Shown one piece after another: positions 1 through 8,796 of a DNA stretch of 64,000 nucleotides. The DNA lies in contig NZ_JAIRBM010000006.1 of NCBI RefSeq assembly GCF_020089865.1, positions 186,001 to 250,000 on the forward strand. The letters run 5' to 3'. The notes under the pieces are model-generated. The model saw nothing but the letters and a program-made list of their open reading frames with translations, was not told the origin of the DNA and made no database searches. Each line of letters opens with the position of its first letter. The first letter of the stretch is position 1. Source of the stretch: Microvirga puerhi. GTDB lineage: Bacteria; Pseudomonadota; Alphaproteobacteria; Rhizobiales; Beijerinckiaceae. The translations under genes and the position numbers were made by a program.

Positions 1-443
1 AAGGGCGGACTGGAAATGCCGACGAAGGCTGCGACGGAGCAGCCGACATCCGTCGCCGAATTGCGCTGCACGGCGCTGATGATTCCGGCCGCAATGCCGC
101 CGACGATCGCAATGACGAGTGCGAGGAACATGAGGAGGACCGTGGGTCCGACCCGTTCCAGAACGAGCGGGAGAACCTTCACGCCATTTTTCTGGATCGA
201 ATAGCCAAGATCACCCGTCACGGCCGCACGCAACCATGCCAGATACTGAATGGGGAGCGGCTGATCGAAACCCAGGCGAGCGCGCAACGCAGCCATCTCC
301 GCCTGGGACATGGCAACATTGGGATTGATATAGGCATCGATCGGATCGCCGGGTGCCAGGCGCAGCAGGACGAACACGAGCATGCTCAGAGCAACGAGCA
401 TCAAGAGTCCGATTGCTAGGCGCCGCGCAATATATGTCAGCAT
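1..443 (-). CDS. Peptide-type ABC transporter permease (DppB/OppB family), partial
   Basis: Inner-membrane channel subunit of a peptide/nickel/opine-class ABC importer. About 147 N-terminal residues are visible and the gene runs off the left edge. It begins MLTYIARR, followed by a hydrophobic segment at about residues 9-28. The family-typical [10 protein letters not shown] stretch, the [14 protein letters not shown] segment and a second membrane span near residues 103-124 come next. It lies 71 bp downstream of the binding-protein gene on the same strand, so it should be the next gene of that importer operon. The second permease and the ATPases would lie beyond the window. Family assignment is firm; the substrate is inferred from neighbours only (possibly sialic acid or an amino sugar). 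Confidence 0.9.
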   Translation of the reverse strand, partial: MLTYIARRLAIGLLMLVALSMLVFVLLRLAPGDPIDAYINPNVAMSQAEMAALRARLGFDQPLPIQYLAWLRAAVTGDLGYSIQKNGVKVLPLVLERVGPTVLLMFLALVIAIVGGIAAGIISAVQRNSATDVGCSVAAFVGISSPP

Positions 444-461
444 AGTGCCATTCGAAGATGG

Positions 462-486
462 AAGGTGGCCGGTCTTCGGCCACCTT
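462..486 (-). promoter_or_regulatory. Intercistronic hairpin between binding-protein and permease genes
   Basis: A perfect 9-bp inverted repeat (AAGGTGGCC and GGCCACCTT around a 7-nt loop) lies in the 71-bp gap between the binding-protein stop and the permease start. No T-tract follows on the transcribed strand. Stem-loops at this point in ABC importer operons commonly stabilise the upstream binding-protein mRNA or attenuate readthrough, so that more binding protein than permease is made. That role is inferred here. Confidence 0.5.
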
Positions 487-514
487 GCGTTGGTCAGTAG
501 CGTTCGTATTCTTG

Positions 515-2098
515 TTACTTCTCAAGTGCCCATTTTTCGGGATGGGCATTGTAGGGGCCGCCCGCCGGCGCTGGCACCCAGACGAAATCCTTCAGCTTCG
601 TCGATGCCACACCATAGCGATTGGCAACCCACATCGTGGCCCATGGGAGATTCGCATTCATGGCCTTGCAGACATTCTGGTAGCGCGCGCTCAGCTGCTG
701 CTGGTTCGTCTCCGCAAGAGCGGCATCGAAGGCCTGGGTTACTTCCGGCATTTCGATGCGCAGGAAATTGGCGCCGGCAGGCGGCTTCTGCGCAGCGTTG
801 AGACCGATATTCAACCCGGACGGATCCGGCCCGTTCTGGAGTCCGGCATAGACGAGCGGGAACTGATTGAAGTCAGGACTGGCCGCATAGATCATGCCGT
901 TATAGGTCGGCGTATCCACCACCCGCGGCACGACATTGATGCCCACTTGAGCGAGCATCGCCTGGACGGCTGCCATGACATTGGCGGCCTGCGGTGTGTT
1001 GTAGTAGGTCAGCAAGGTGATCGGCTTGGTGCCGTTGACCTTGTCCCACCCAGCTTCCGCAAGAAGCGCCTTCGCCTTGGCCGGATCGAACTTGTATGCG
1101 TTGAGTCCCTCCGGAACCAGCTGCTTCGCGACATAGCCGCAATTGGCCGCCGTCGCAGCACCGCCGTAGAGACTGTCGATGATCGCCTGGCGATCGATTG
1201 CATACATCACAGCCTGGCGGACGCGGACGTCCTTCCACAACGGGACCTGCTGATTGAATCCCAGGTAGTTGACGACGAACGACTGTCCCTCGATCACCTT
1301 GAATTCGTTCTTGCCCTTGAATGCCGGAACGTCGTCGGATTCGACATAAGTAAACTGGATTTCCCCGGCTCGCAGCGCCGACACGGCGGCAGCCGTGTTC
1401 TTGAAGTAGCGGTTGATCACCCGATCCGCTTTCGGACGCCCGAGGCGATAGTCCTCATCGGCGACCAGTTCCACGTACTGATCGGTGACATATTGCTTGA
1501 ACTTGAACGGACCGGTGCCGATCGGGTTGGTCGCCCACCAGGTGCTGGTCGCGAGTTCCTTCGGCGTGAAGCTCGCAAGCGCGTGCTCCGGCAGGATCAT
1601 GAGCTTCGTGAGCGTCGCGAGGAAACCGGAATCGGGTTTGGACAGCTTGATCACAACGGTCCGCTCGTCAGGCGTCTCGACGGACGAAACAGCGCCCAGA
1701 CGTGCAGCGAAGACGGTGCCGGTTTCGCCGTTCTTGGCCAGCTCGACCGTGAATTTCACATCCTTCGATGTGAACGGCTTGCCGTCATGCCACGTCTCTT
1801 TGGCAAGCTTGAATGTATATTCCGTCTGGCCCGGATTGACCGCATATTCCGTTGCCATAGCGCCTTCGATGGCCGTCAGATCCGCATTGTAGTTGACAAG
1901 CGGCTCGAAGTAGACGTTCAGCCACGTGAATCCTCCCGTGGCGGCGAGAGGATTGAAATTTCCCTGGAAACCGCCCGGCCCCACATCGAAGCCGCCCGTG
2001 ATCGTCTTTTGATCCTGGGCTGCGGCCGGTGGTGTCAGCATGGTCGCCCCGGCAAGCGCCACACCGGCAAGGGCGAGGGTCATCATTTTCAGTGGCAT
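515..2098 (-). CDS. ABC transporter substrate-binding protein, peptide/nickel family (SBP_bac_5)
   Basis: Periplasmic solute receptor of about 527 residues, the usual size for family 5 binding proteins. The chosen ATG at 2098 gives a clean Sec signal peptide ([12 protein letters not shown] to PAAAQ, cleavage near residue 28) and is preceded by a GGGAGGA ribosome-binding site; a longer reading frame upstream lacks both. The mature part has the family's early [11 protein letters not shown] and later [24 protein letters not shown] segments. It follows the FadR-type regulator gene by 13 bp and precedes the permease gene. This family includes the SatA sialic-acid receptor as well as dipeptide receptors, so with a NanE-NanK protein next door a sialic acid or amino-sugar ligand is plausible but unproven. 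Confidence 0.9.
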   Translation of the reverse strand: MPLKMMTLALAGVALAGATMLTPPAAAQDQKTITGGFDVGPGGFQGNFNPLAATGGFTWLNVYFEPLVNYNADLTAIEGAMATEYAVNPGQTEYTFKLAKETWHDGKPFTSKDVKFTVELAKNGETGTVFAARLGAVSSVETPDERTVVIKLSKPDSGFLATLTKLMILPEHALASFTPKELATSTWWATNPIGTGPFKFKQYVTDQYVELVADEDYRLGRPKADRVINRYFKNTAAAVSALRAGEIQFTYVESDDVPAFKGKNEFKVIEGQSFVVNYLGFNQQVPLWKDVRVRQAVMYAIDRQAIIDSLYGGAATAANCGYVAKQLVPEGLNAYKFDPAKAKALLAEAGWDKVNGTKPITLLTYYNTPQAANVMAAVQAMLAQVGINVVPRVVDTPTYNGMIYAASPDFNQFPLVYAGLQNGPDPSGLNIGLNAAQKPPAGANFLRIEMPEVTQAFDAALAETNQQQLSARYQNVCKAMNANLPWATMWVANRYGVASTKLKDFVWVPAPAGGPYNAHPEKWALEK

Positions 2099-2111
2099 CG
2101 AGTTCCTCCCG

Positions 2112-2834
2112 TCAGGTTTTGATCGCTTGTTTGTTGTTGGCGATGACTTGCAGAATGCCTTCATAATGTTCGTCGAGCCTCTTGCGGGCCCGTTCGACAT
2201 CGCGGGCTGCGACAGCCTCGACGATCTCGTGATGATCACGCCATGTCGCCAGGGGATCGGCATTGGCGAGATTGGCGAAGTTGGAAGCCTTGTAGAACGC
2301 GCGCCAGAACACCTCGATCAGGCCGGTGAGCATGCGATTGTTCTGGCAGCGAAAAAGCAGGCGATGGAACAGCTCGTCCTCCTCCGCGAAACTCTCGTGA
2401 CGCTCCGCGCGCTGGCGCATGCGCTCCGTCACCTCGCGGAGAGCCGCGAGATCCTCCTCGCCGATCATCTCGATGGTCTTGGGAATGAGGCCGACTTCGA
2501 GGACACGGCGCAATTCCCGAAGCTCTTCGACATCGCGCAGGGTATCGCCAAGGCCATAGGCGAGATTGTCGAGGAGCGGCTGGAACGAGAATTCCTTGAC
2601 GAAGACGCCGATCCCGCGCCGGGTTTCGAGAACGCCGACGGATTCAAGCGCCTTGATCGCCTCCCGCACCGAGTTGCGGCTGACCCCGAGCTGCTGCGCC
2701 AGGAACGATTCCGGTGGCAGCGGATCTCCGGCCTTCAATTTATTGCTCTCGATGTAGCTGCGCAGGCTTTCCTGCACCGTCACGTGCAGGGACGGCGGCC
2801 TGTTGACGGGCTTGATGCCCTGAATCCCAGACAT
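2112..2834 (-). CDS. FadR-subfamily GntR transcriptional regulator (FCD domain)
   Basis: Predicted repressor of 240 residues. An N-terminal GntR winged helix (about residues 15-80, with SFLAQQLGVSRNSVREAIKAL as the recognition region) is followed by an all-helical FCD ligand-binding domain (about 90-230) containing the usual acidic and histidine metal/ligand residues (DELFHRLL, HHEIVEA). It is the first gene of the importer operon and diverges from the oxidoreductase/epimerase-kinase operon. A good palindromic operator lies in the 109-bp gap. NanR, the sialic acid regulator, belongs to the same FCD class, which fits the neighbourhood; an effector such as N-acetylneuraminate or ManNAc-6-P is inference. 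Confidence 0.93.
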   Translation of the reverse strand: MSGIQGIKPVNRPPSLHVTVQESLRSYIESNKLKAGDPLPPESFLAQQLGVSRNSVREAIKALESVGVLETRRGIGVFVKEFSFQPLLDNLAYGLGDTLRDVEELRELRRVLEVGLIPKTIEMIGEEDLAALREVTERMRQRAERHESFAEEDELFHRLLFRCQNNRMLTGLIEVFWRAFYKASNFANLANADPLATWRDHHEIVEAVAARDVERARKRLDEHYEGILQVIANNKQAIKT

Positions 2835-2881
2835 GTCCCCGCTCCTCTCGCCTCAGCCGGACAGCGAACTTGGCTGAACGA

Positions 2882-2916
2882 CTTGTAGCATATCAGCTTG
2901 TAGGATATCCTGCAAG
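2882..2916. promoter_or_regulatory. Putative operator of the FadR-type regulator
   Basis: The divergent gap contains a 20-bp palindrome at 2897-2916 (CTTGTAGGAT / ATCCTGCAAG, one mismatched pair). The preceding 15 bp (2882-2896) repeat its left half as CTTGTAGCATATCAG, so two related sites abut. Such a compact arrangement between a GntR/FCD gene and its divergent operon is the expected place for autoregulation and control of both operons. Binding is inferred from position and symmetry. Confidence 0.6.
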
Positions 2917-2943
2917 AAGCAGATAACGTAACGGAACTTGCCC

Positions 2944-3915
2944 ATGAGAATTAGCCTTCTGGGGACGAGCCACTGGCATGCCGCGATGCATCTGGATGCC
3001 GCCCGTCATGAGGGCGCCGAGGTCATAGGGACCTGGGATCAGGATGCAGCGGCAGCGGGCCGGTTTGCTCAAGCCGAAGGCCTGAAGGCCTGCTCTACCC
3101 TTCAGGATGTCTTGGATTCCCGGCCCGACCTCATCGTTCTGATGGGGGATCCCCGAACCGTGCCGACCGTCGCCCAGGAGGTGATCCGGGCGAAGATCCC
3201 GATGATCCTGGAAAAGCCTGCCGCGCCCCGGACGAGCGACATCGCTCCGCTGGTCGAGACCGCCGCCGAGAGCGGCGCTTTCGTCGCGGTTCCGCTGCCT
3301 AATCGCTTTGGGCCAATCTTCCGCGCCATGACGGGTCTGGACGGGACTGGAAGGCTCGGCACCGTCGCCCATGGTCATTTTCGGATCGTCAACGGACCGC
3401 CGCAACGATACCGCGACGATGGCGTAGGGTGGCTTCTGGATCCCCTGGTCGGCGGTGGCGGCGCCCTGCGCAATCTGGGCATTCACGGGATCGACGCCGC
3501 GCTCAGCCTTGCTCGAGGGCCCCTTCGGATCGTCGCATCGTCCGTGGGCAATCGCATCCATCGGGAACCCGTCGAAGATCACGCCGTGGTGACGCTGATG
3601 GACGAGGCAGGCGCCTTGTTCACGGTCGAGGCCGGATACACCTATGCGTCGATGGCTCCAGGAGGCGATTTCGAATGGCGTGTCGCAACGGCGAACGCCT
3701 ACTTGATCGACCATGGTGAGAGCGCCCGATGCACCACGCTCGACGACGGGCAGTCCTATTCCCTCCTGCCCGAACACCCCTCCACGCGGTATCGCCTCTT
3801 CATGGCTGATACGCTTGACCGGATCCGTCGCGGCGTGCGGCCATCCGTCGGCATCGGGGACTACTACGCCGCCATGCGGCTGATCGACCAGGCATATGAA
3901 AAGGCGAAATCATGA
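2944..3915 (+). CDS. Gfo/Idh/MocA family oxidoreductase (first of two)
   Basis: NAD(P)-dependent sugar or sugar-acid dehydrogenase of 323 residues. The N-terminal Rossmann fold starts MRISLLGTSHWHAAMH, and the family EKP motif is at about residues 90-92 (MILEKPAAP). The C-terminal alpha/beta domain carries the GGGALRNLGIHGIDAAL substrate/catalytic segment. The ATG at 2944 is preceded by a weak GGAA. It overlaps the next oxidoreductase by ATGA, so the pair is translationally coupled. Members of this family in sialic acid loci (YjhC/NanY) interconvert anhydro- and free Neu5Ac. The substrate here is not determined. Confidence 0.9.
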   Translation: MRISLLGTSHWHAAMHLDAARHEGAEVIGTWDQDAAAAGRFAQAEGLKACSTLQDVLDSRPDLIVLMGDPRTVPTVAQEVIRAKIPMILEKPAAPRTSDIAPLVETAAESGAFVAVPLPNRFGPIFRAMTGLDGTGRLGTVAHGHFRIVNGPPQRYRDDGVGWLLDPLVGGGGALRNLGIHGIDAALSLARGPLRIVASSVGNRIHREPVEDHAVVTLMDEAGALFTVEAGYTYASMAPGGDFEWRVATANAYLIDHGESARCTTLDDGQSYSLLPEHPSTRYRLFMADTLDRIRRGVRPSVGIGDYYAAMRLIDQAYEKAKS

Positions 3916-4913
3916 TTGGTGTCGGAATCATTGGGGCGGGACATTTCGGTGCCGTACATGCGCGAGCGATGCGGCAGGTCGCCGGCGTACGATTGGTCGC
4001 GTCCTGTCGCTCGGATAAGGATGCCGGCGCAGCCTTCGCGGCCGAACACGGAGGCAAGAGCTATGACGATTGGCGGGCTCTGATCGACGATCCGGCCGTC
4101 GACGCCGTCCTGATTGCGACGCCGCATCATCTGCACGAGGACATCGCCATCGGGGCGGCCCGGGCGGGAAAGCACATCCTGCTCGAGAAGCCCATGGCCC
4201 CCACCCTCTCGACCTGTACCGCAATTGCGGACGCGGCTGAAGCCGGCGGCGGCAAGTTGATGATCGGGCATGTCATGCACTTCGCCCTCCCCTGCCTCAA
4301 GGCGAAAGCTATCGTCGATTCCGGCGTTATTGGGGAACCCGTCCTCGGATCGAGCTGGATGATCAAGCTCTGGATGGAGAGCAACCGGCGCCCGTGGCAC
4401 CTCGCCCGGGCATCGGGCGGCGGAATGCTCATGACGGCGGGCATCCATGCCCTCGATCGCCTGATCTGGCTGATGGGTCAGCCCGTGACCGGCGTGACCG
4501 CCATGATGGGCAGTTACTTCCATGACCAGGAGGCTGACGATTCAGCACTCATCGGACTGCGCTTCGCCAACGGCCGGATCGGTCAGGTCGCCAGCGTCGG
4601 ATATCGCGACGGCGCGATGTCGTTCGCGATGGATCTCGTCTGCGAGAAAGGCACGATCAGGATCGATTTCGATCGCGGCGTCTTCCTGGGCCAGGGAGCA
4701 CAATGGACGGAAGTTCCCGGTTCCTTCGAGCCGGACTGGATGGATCGGGCCGTGGAGCGCGAATGGGAGGCCATGACAGCGAGCATCGTCAACGACACCC
4801 CGCCTCCGGTCAGCGGAACCTATGGCCGTCACATGATCGCCTGTATCGAAGCCGCCTATCAGGCCAACGCCGAACGCCGCGAGACTCCCGTCGCAGCGGA
4901 GTTTCATCCATGA
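3912..4913 (+). CDS. Gfo/Idh/MocA family oxidoreductase (second of two)
   Basis: A second NAD(P)-dependent oxidoreductase, 333 residues, clearly different from its upstream neighbour. The Rossmann motif GVGIIGAGHFGAVHARAM opens the protein, HILLEKPMAP carries the EKP motif at about residues 92-94, and GGGMLMTAGIHALDRL provides the catalytic helix. It is coupled by ATGA overlaps to the genes on both sides, so three proteins are made from one transcript. Two consecutive family members suggest a two-step oxidation/reduction, or use of more than one substrate, ahead of the epimerase/kinase. Confidence 0.92.
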   Translation: MIGVGIIGAGHFGAVHARAMRQVAGVRLVASCRSDKDAGAAFAAEHGGKSYDDWRALIDDPAVDAVLIATPHHLHEDIAIGAARAGKHILLEKPMAPTLSTCTAIADAAEAGGGKLMIGHVMHFALPCLKAKAIVDSGVIGEPVLGSSWMIKLWMESNRRPWHLARASGGGMLMTAGIHALDRLIWLMGQPVTGVTAMMGSYFHDQEADDSALIGLRFANGRIGQVASVGYRDGAMSFAMDLVCEKGTIRIDFDRGVFLGQGAQWTEVPGSFEPDWMDRAVEREWEAMTASIVNDTPPPVSGTYGRHMIACIEAAYQANAERRETPVAAEFHP

Positions 4914-6421
4914 CCGCAAGCGCGGATCGTGTTCCGCGCGGTCTCATCGTGTCATGCCAGCCGGTCACCGGTGGGCCGATGGACGACCGCGAGACGATCG
5001 TGCGACTTGCGCTTGCCGCCCGCAACGGCGGCGCCAACGCGCTTCGCATTGAAGGATATGTGAATGTGGCGGCCTGCGATCTGCCGATTGTCGGCATCGT
5101 CAAGCGCGACCTCGCGGACAGCCCGGTCAGGATCACGCCCCTCGTCGAGGATGTGCGTGCTCTCGCGGAGGCGGGAGCGACCGTCGTGGCGGTGGACGCC
5201 ACGAGAAGAGCGCGCCCGGTCTCCATCGCGGAGCTGCTTCGGGAAATCCATGCCCGTGGCTGTCTGGCCATGGCCGACATTGCAACCATCGACGAGGCAC
5301 GAGACGCCGCGCAGCTCGGCTTCGACATCATCGGAACCACCATGTCGGGCTACACGGGCGGGCCCGTTCCGGAAGAGCCCGATCTCGCCCTGGTTCGGGA
5401 ATGCAGGGCTTTCGGCAAGGCCGTCGTCGCGGAAGGGCGATACAACACGCCTTCCTTGGCCGCCGAGGCCATCGCTCGCGGCGCAACAGTGGTTTGCGTG
5501 GGATCGGCCATCACGTGGACCGAACATGTCACCAGCTGGTTCGCCGACGCGCTTGCGAGAAAGGCCTCTCAGGGCCGTCCCACCCTCGCATTCGATATCG
5601 GTGGCACAAAAACCCTGGCCGCGCTGGTGAACGGCGCCGTCGTCCTCGACCAACAGGTCATCGCGACACCGCGCGATCTCGGCACGGAGGATTGGTTCAA
5701 AACTCTCGAAGGTCTCGCAAAGCCGTGGCGCGGATCCTACGATTGCGTCGGTGCTGCCGTGACCGGTCTCGTCGCTAATGGGCGATGGTCGGCTCTCAAC
5801 CCCGCGACACTTGCCATTCCAGGCTCACTGCCGCTGCAGGACAAGTTGGAATCGCAGTTCGGCGTATCCGCGTTCATCTGCAACGACGCACAGGCTGCAG
5901 CCTGGGGCGAATACCGGTTCGGCGCCGGAGCAGGCCGGGATCTGATCTTCCTGACCATATCGTCGGGCATCGGCGGCGGCATCGTCTCCGGCGGACGTCT
6001 CCTGACCGGCTCGCGGAGCCTTGCGGGCAGTCTGGGCCAGACCTTGAAGGCGTTTGGCGGAAACCGTCTCGAAGACAGCGCCTCCGGTTTTGGAATGGCA
6101 CGCGCCGCGCAACGCGCCGGTCACCCACTGGACGCGAAAGACATCTTCTATGCGCGGGATGCGGGCCAATCGTGGGCAAGTGAGATCGTGTCCTCGGCTG
6201 CGACGGACATTGCCGGCGCGCTCGTCAATCTCCAGATCCTCGTTGACCCCGAAGTCATTCTTCTCGGCGGTGGCGTAGGTCGGAACGCCGCCTTCCAGGA
6301 AGAAGTGGCGGAGTGTCTCACCCACATCGATCCTCGTCTGCGTCCCACAATCGAAGCGGCCACGCTCGGACCGATATCCGGTGCTCTCGGCGTCGCCGAC
6401 TTGGCGCGCATACGGCTATAG
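4910..6421 (+). CDS. Fused N-acetylmannosamine-6-phosphate 2-epimerase / ROK-family kinase
   Basis: Bifunctional protein of 503 residues. Residues 1-220 are a complete NanE-type TIM barrel: LIVSCQPVTGGP, VGIVKRDL (catalytic Lys about 65), VAVDATRRARP, IIGTTMSGYTGG, AEGR (catalytic Glu about 175) and VGSAIT. Residues 223-503 are a ROK kinase with the ATP motif DIGGTKT (about 229) and a catalytic Asp in ICNDAQAAAWGE (about 326). NanK would phosphorylate ManNAc and NanE would convert ManNAc-6-P to GlcNAc-6-P, so the fusion could channel the intermediate. The usual ROK zinc site (GH plus CxCGxxGC) is absent: AGSLGQT and FGGNRLEDSASG stand in its place. The start at 4910 overlaps the previous stop; a longer frame starting at 4703 is rejected. 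Confidence 0.92.
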   Translation: MTASADRVPRGLIVSCQPVTGGPMDDRETIVRLALAARNGGANALRIEGYVNVAACDLPIVGIVKRDLADSPVRITPLVEDVRALAEAGATVVAVDATRRARPVSIAELLREIHARGCLAMADIATIDEARDAAQLGFDIIGTTMSGYTGGPVPEEPDLALVRECRAFGKAVVAEGRYNTPSLAAEAIARGATVVCVGSAITWTEHVTSWFADALARKASQGRPTLAFDIGGTKTLAALVNGAVVLDQQVIATPRDLGTEDWFKTLEGLAKPWRGSYDCVGAAVTGLVANGRWSALNPATLAIPGSLPLQDKLESQFGVSAFICNDAQAAAWGEYRFGAGAGRDLIFLTISSGIGGGIVSGGRLLTGSRSLAGSLGQTLKAFGGNRLEDSASGFGMARAAQRAGHPLDAKDIFYARDAGQSWASEIVSSAATDIAGALVNLQILVDPEVILLGGGVGRNAAFQEEVAECLTHIDPRLRPTIEAATLGPISGALGVADLARIRL

Positions 6422-6442
6422 CCGGAGGGCCGTGAACACCCC

Positions 6443-7675
6443 CTATTGCGTCGGCACGCCTTCGGCAGCGGTGCGGCCGAGATCCTTCACCTGCTCCTCG
6501 AAGCTGCCACGCGTGTACGGGTCGATCACCGCGACCGGCGCAGACAACGCAAGACCGGCCGCTTTTCCCACAGTGGCGGCCGCGCCGGTCGTCACCTGCA
6601 CGATGACGTCGCCCAGTCCCACACGGGAATCCGTCAATACTTGTCCGCCCTGCAACTGCTTCCCGATGATCTGAACGACCTGCGGGCTCTGGGCGAACTT
6701 GGCGTGATTGAACGGATCGTCGGTGCGCAGCCCCGTCAGATTCAGGGTCGTGATTTGCGCCTGCTCCAACTCGCTCCGATAGGGCTCCATGTCGGGATTG
6801 ATGGCACCGAGCCGAGCGGAGTCGCCCCAGATCCGGCGCGAGATCCCCAAGGCGCGATCGTCCTGAGAGACAAACAGCGTGATCTTGGGACGGTTTCGTC
6901 CCATGTCGAGGATCGATTCCCGGGCGATGTCGACATCCACATCGGGCGCTGCCAGCATCACATTCGTGATCTTCGGCGGCACGCGACCGTTGCGAATGCC
7001 CATCTGGCGCAGCGCCTCCAGCGTCACGACATTCCCCATGGAATGGGCGAGGATCGCGACCTCACCCACGGAGGGATCCGCAGCGAGAGCCGTCAGCAGA
7101 TCCTCGAGGGCATTGCGCGACCAAGTTGTGCTTTCGCGATCATAGCCATAGGCCAGCGCACTCCCGCGGGATGGCCATGTGAAGAGTACCGGCACGACGG
7201 GCGCCTGCGCGTCATGTACGAACTGAGCAAAGCGGAAGACTGCGTCCTCGAACCGATTGTTGTAGCCGTGAACGAACACCAGGACGCGCCGTCCCGGCAC
7301 CGTGCCGACCATACGGTGGAACGTCCGAAGCGCCGTCGGCATGTCGATCACCGCCGCGCGCCGGGTCACGAAATCCCTCGCCGGATCTCCCGGACTGACG
7401 GATGGCCACCGGACCTCGCCGACGCGCCGCGTCGGATCCTTGGGAATCGACACCACGATATCCGCAAATGCCAGACGGTTCCCACGTCCTCCGGAAAAGA
7501 GATTGTCTTCAAGCGGAACCTTCTCCCGCGTGGTCGCAACGAGCATCTCCACGGGAGTGCCCTGCATGGCTGGATCATCGACCGGAATGAGGACGCCGTG
7601 GCGGGACGCGCATGCGGTCAAAAGCAGTCCGAGAAGGGCCAGAGCCGCAAGACGCGCCACCTTTGCAAAAATCAT
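6443..7675 (-). CDS. DUF900 alpha/beta-hydrolase lipoprotein
   Basis: Predicted lipid-anchored periplasmic hydrolase of unknown substrate, 410 residues. The start at 7675 gives a lipoprotein signal (MIFAKVARLAALALLGLLLTAC, lipobox Cys about 22). The body matches the DUF900/COG4782 family: VFVHGYNNRFEDAVFRFAQ forms the oxyanion region, and AHSMGNVV carries the nucleophile Ser at about 212. An ELEQAQ segment and a C-terminal region with a hydrophobic/glycine-rich stretch follow. Upstream in-frame codons extend the frame to 7858 but would bury the signal peptide. It is convergent with the epimerase-kinase gene, 21 bp apart, and appears monocistronic. Confidence 0.85.
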   Translation of the reverse strand: MIFAKVARLAALALLGLLLTACASRHGVLIPVDDPAMQGTPVEMLVATTREKVPLEDNLFSGGRGNRLAFADIVVSIPKDPTRRVGEVRWPSVSPGDPARDFVTRRAAVIDMPTALRTFHRMVGTVPGRRVLVFVHGYNNRFEDAVFRFAQFVHDAQAPVVPVLFTWPSRGSALAYGYDRESTTWSRNALEDLLTALAADPSVGEVAILAHSMGNVVTLEALRQMGIRNGRVPPKITNVMLAAPDVDVDIARESILDMGRNRPKITLFVSQDDRALGISRRIWGDSARLGAINPDMEPYRSELEQAQITTLNLTGLRTDDPFNHAKFAQSPQVVQIIGKQLQGGQVLTDSRVGLGDVIVQVTTGAAATVGKAAGLALSAPVAVIDPYTRGSFEEQVKDLGRTAAEGVPTQ

Positions 7676-8102
7676 GGACCACCCATCTGCTGGAGCCCAA
7701 AGGCAGCCGCAACGAGGCCGAGCACAAGGCGACGGATCGTGGCCGGCATGGCGGCATGTCCTCTCTGGATGTCCGGCTCTGCGGCCGGTTGGTGATGATC
7801 CGCGAGCGTCCCGGCCCCATGGAACACTGTCGCCCAGCCGGAGCATCAGCCAAGCCACGCGTTAAGATGTTAGTAACTTGGCAGTCGTCGACAAGTGAAA
7901 AGATCGAGCATCTTTGATCATCTTCGACCTCGTCATCGATACATGATTGCGAACGTAGGAAAGCAGCCTCTCAAACCAGCACGATGTTGATGTCGGATCG
8001 AAACATATGCGGGTGCGTTCCACTTCGCAGGGAATGGCCAAGGGAGCCGCGGCTGCACCGGTAAGCCGGATCATGATGTCTCTATCGCAGCAGGACAGGA
8101 CG
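7676..8102. other. 427-bp intergenic region, no gene recognised
   Basis: Divergent gap between the DUF900 lipoprotein and DUF1810 genes. The part from about 7860 to 8000 is noticeably more AT-rich than its surroundings and should contain both promoters. Short open frames here have no initiation signals or recognisable protein character. A small symmetric element, AAGAT-N5-ATCTT, lies near 7900-7915. I see no RNA gene. Confidence 0.5.
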
Positions 8103-8540
8103 ATGCCAGAAGATCCCTACAATCTGGATCGCTTCATCGACGCCCAGGCCAGCGTCTTCGAGACGGTGCTTCAGGAGCTGAGGGCCGGCCGAAAGCAGAG
8201 CCATTGGATGTGGTACATATTCCCACAGCTGCGCGGGCTCGGAGCATCGTCCATGTCCGACTTCTACGGAATCGGCTCGCTGGACGAGGCACGCGCCTAT
8301 CTCGGCCATCCGGTTCTTGGCGAACGGCTGGTGCGCTGTACCGCGCAGGTGCTCCAGATCGGAGATCGGTCTCTACGCGCGATTTTCGGGACGCCGGACG
8401 ATATGAAGTTCCGCTCCTCGATGACATTGTTCGACCGTGCCGCGGGCAAGGACCAGGACATTTTCCAGCGGGCCCTCGATCGCTATTGCGACGGCAAGGC
8501 GGACGAGCGGACATTGGCCCACCTCTCTGCTGGGGCATGA
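8103..8540 (+). CDS. DUF1810 family protein
   Basis: Small cytosolic protein of 145 residues, unknown function. It shows the DUF1810 pattern throughout: YNLDRFIDAQ at the N-terminus, LRAGRKQSHWMWYIFPQLRGLG near residues 24-45, YLGHPVLGERLV in the middle, and DDMKFRSSMTLF and RYCDGKADERTL near the end. The ATG at 8103 has an AGGA site about 7 bp upstream; the frame continues upstream to 8007 without family similarity. It sits alone, upstream of the tRNA-Ala gene on the opposite strand. The family is common in bacteria and sometimes linked to NAD-related chemistry, but nothing in this sequence settles that. Confidence 0.85.
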   Translation: MPEDPYNLDRFIDAQASVFETVLQELRAGRKQSHWMWYIFPQLRGLGASSMSDFYGIGSLDEARAYLGHPVLGERLVRCTAQVLQIGDRSLRAIFGTPDDMKFRSSMTLFDRAAGKDQDIFQRALDRYCDGKADERTLAHLSAGA

Positions 8541-8638
8541 AAGCTGGCTTTCCTAAGACCAAGGCAGAGAAGCCATGCGAAGGCGATGCGCTGGCCTTCA
8601 AGGGAGGCTCAAGAGTTCGGATTTTCAGAAGAGTCTTT

Positions 8639-8714
<76 letters not shown>

Positions 8715-8796
8715 ACGCAGGCCGCGGTGATGGGGCACCGCGGAATGGTTGCCGCGAAAAGCAGCGGCGCTTCTATAGTCGGGTCCGATCAGAGGT

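Noticed and set aside
458-2122. 554-residue plus-strand frame opposite the binding-protein gene
   Set aside because: Mirror of a high-GC gene. The minus-strand frame has a signal peptide, a strong ribosome site and clear family motifs; this one has none.
2112-6421. Horizontally acquired island
   Set aside because: No integrase, transposase, flanking repeat or attachment site. The only tRNA (8639-8714) is not at a boundary, and composition looks like the rest of the window.
7862-8074. 70-residue minus-strand frame in the DUF900-DUF1810 gap
   Set aside because: No ribosome site, no recognisable character, and it overlaps the presumed promoter region.
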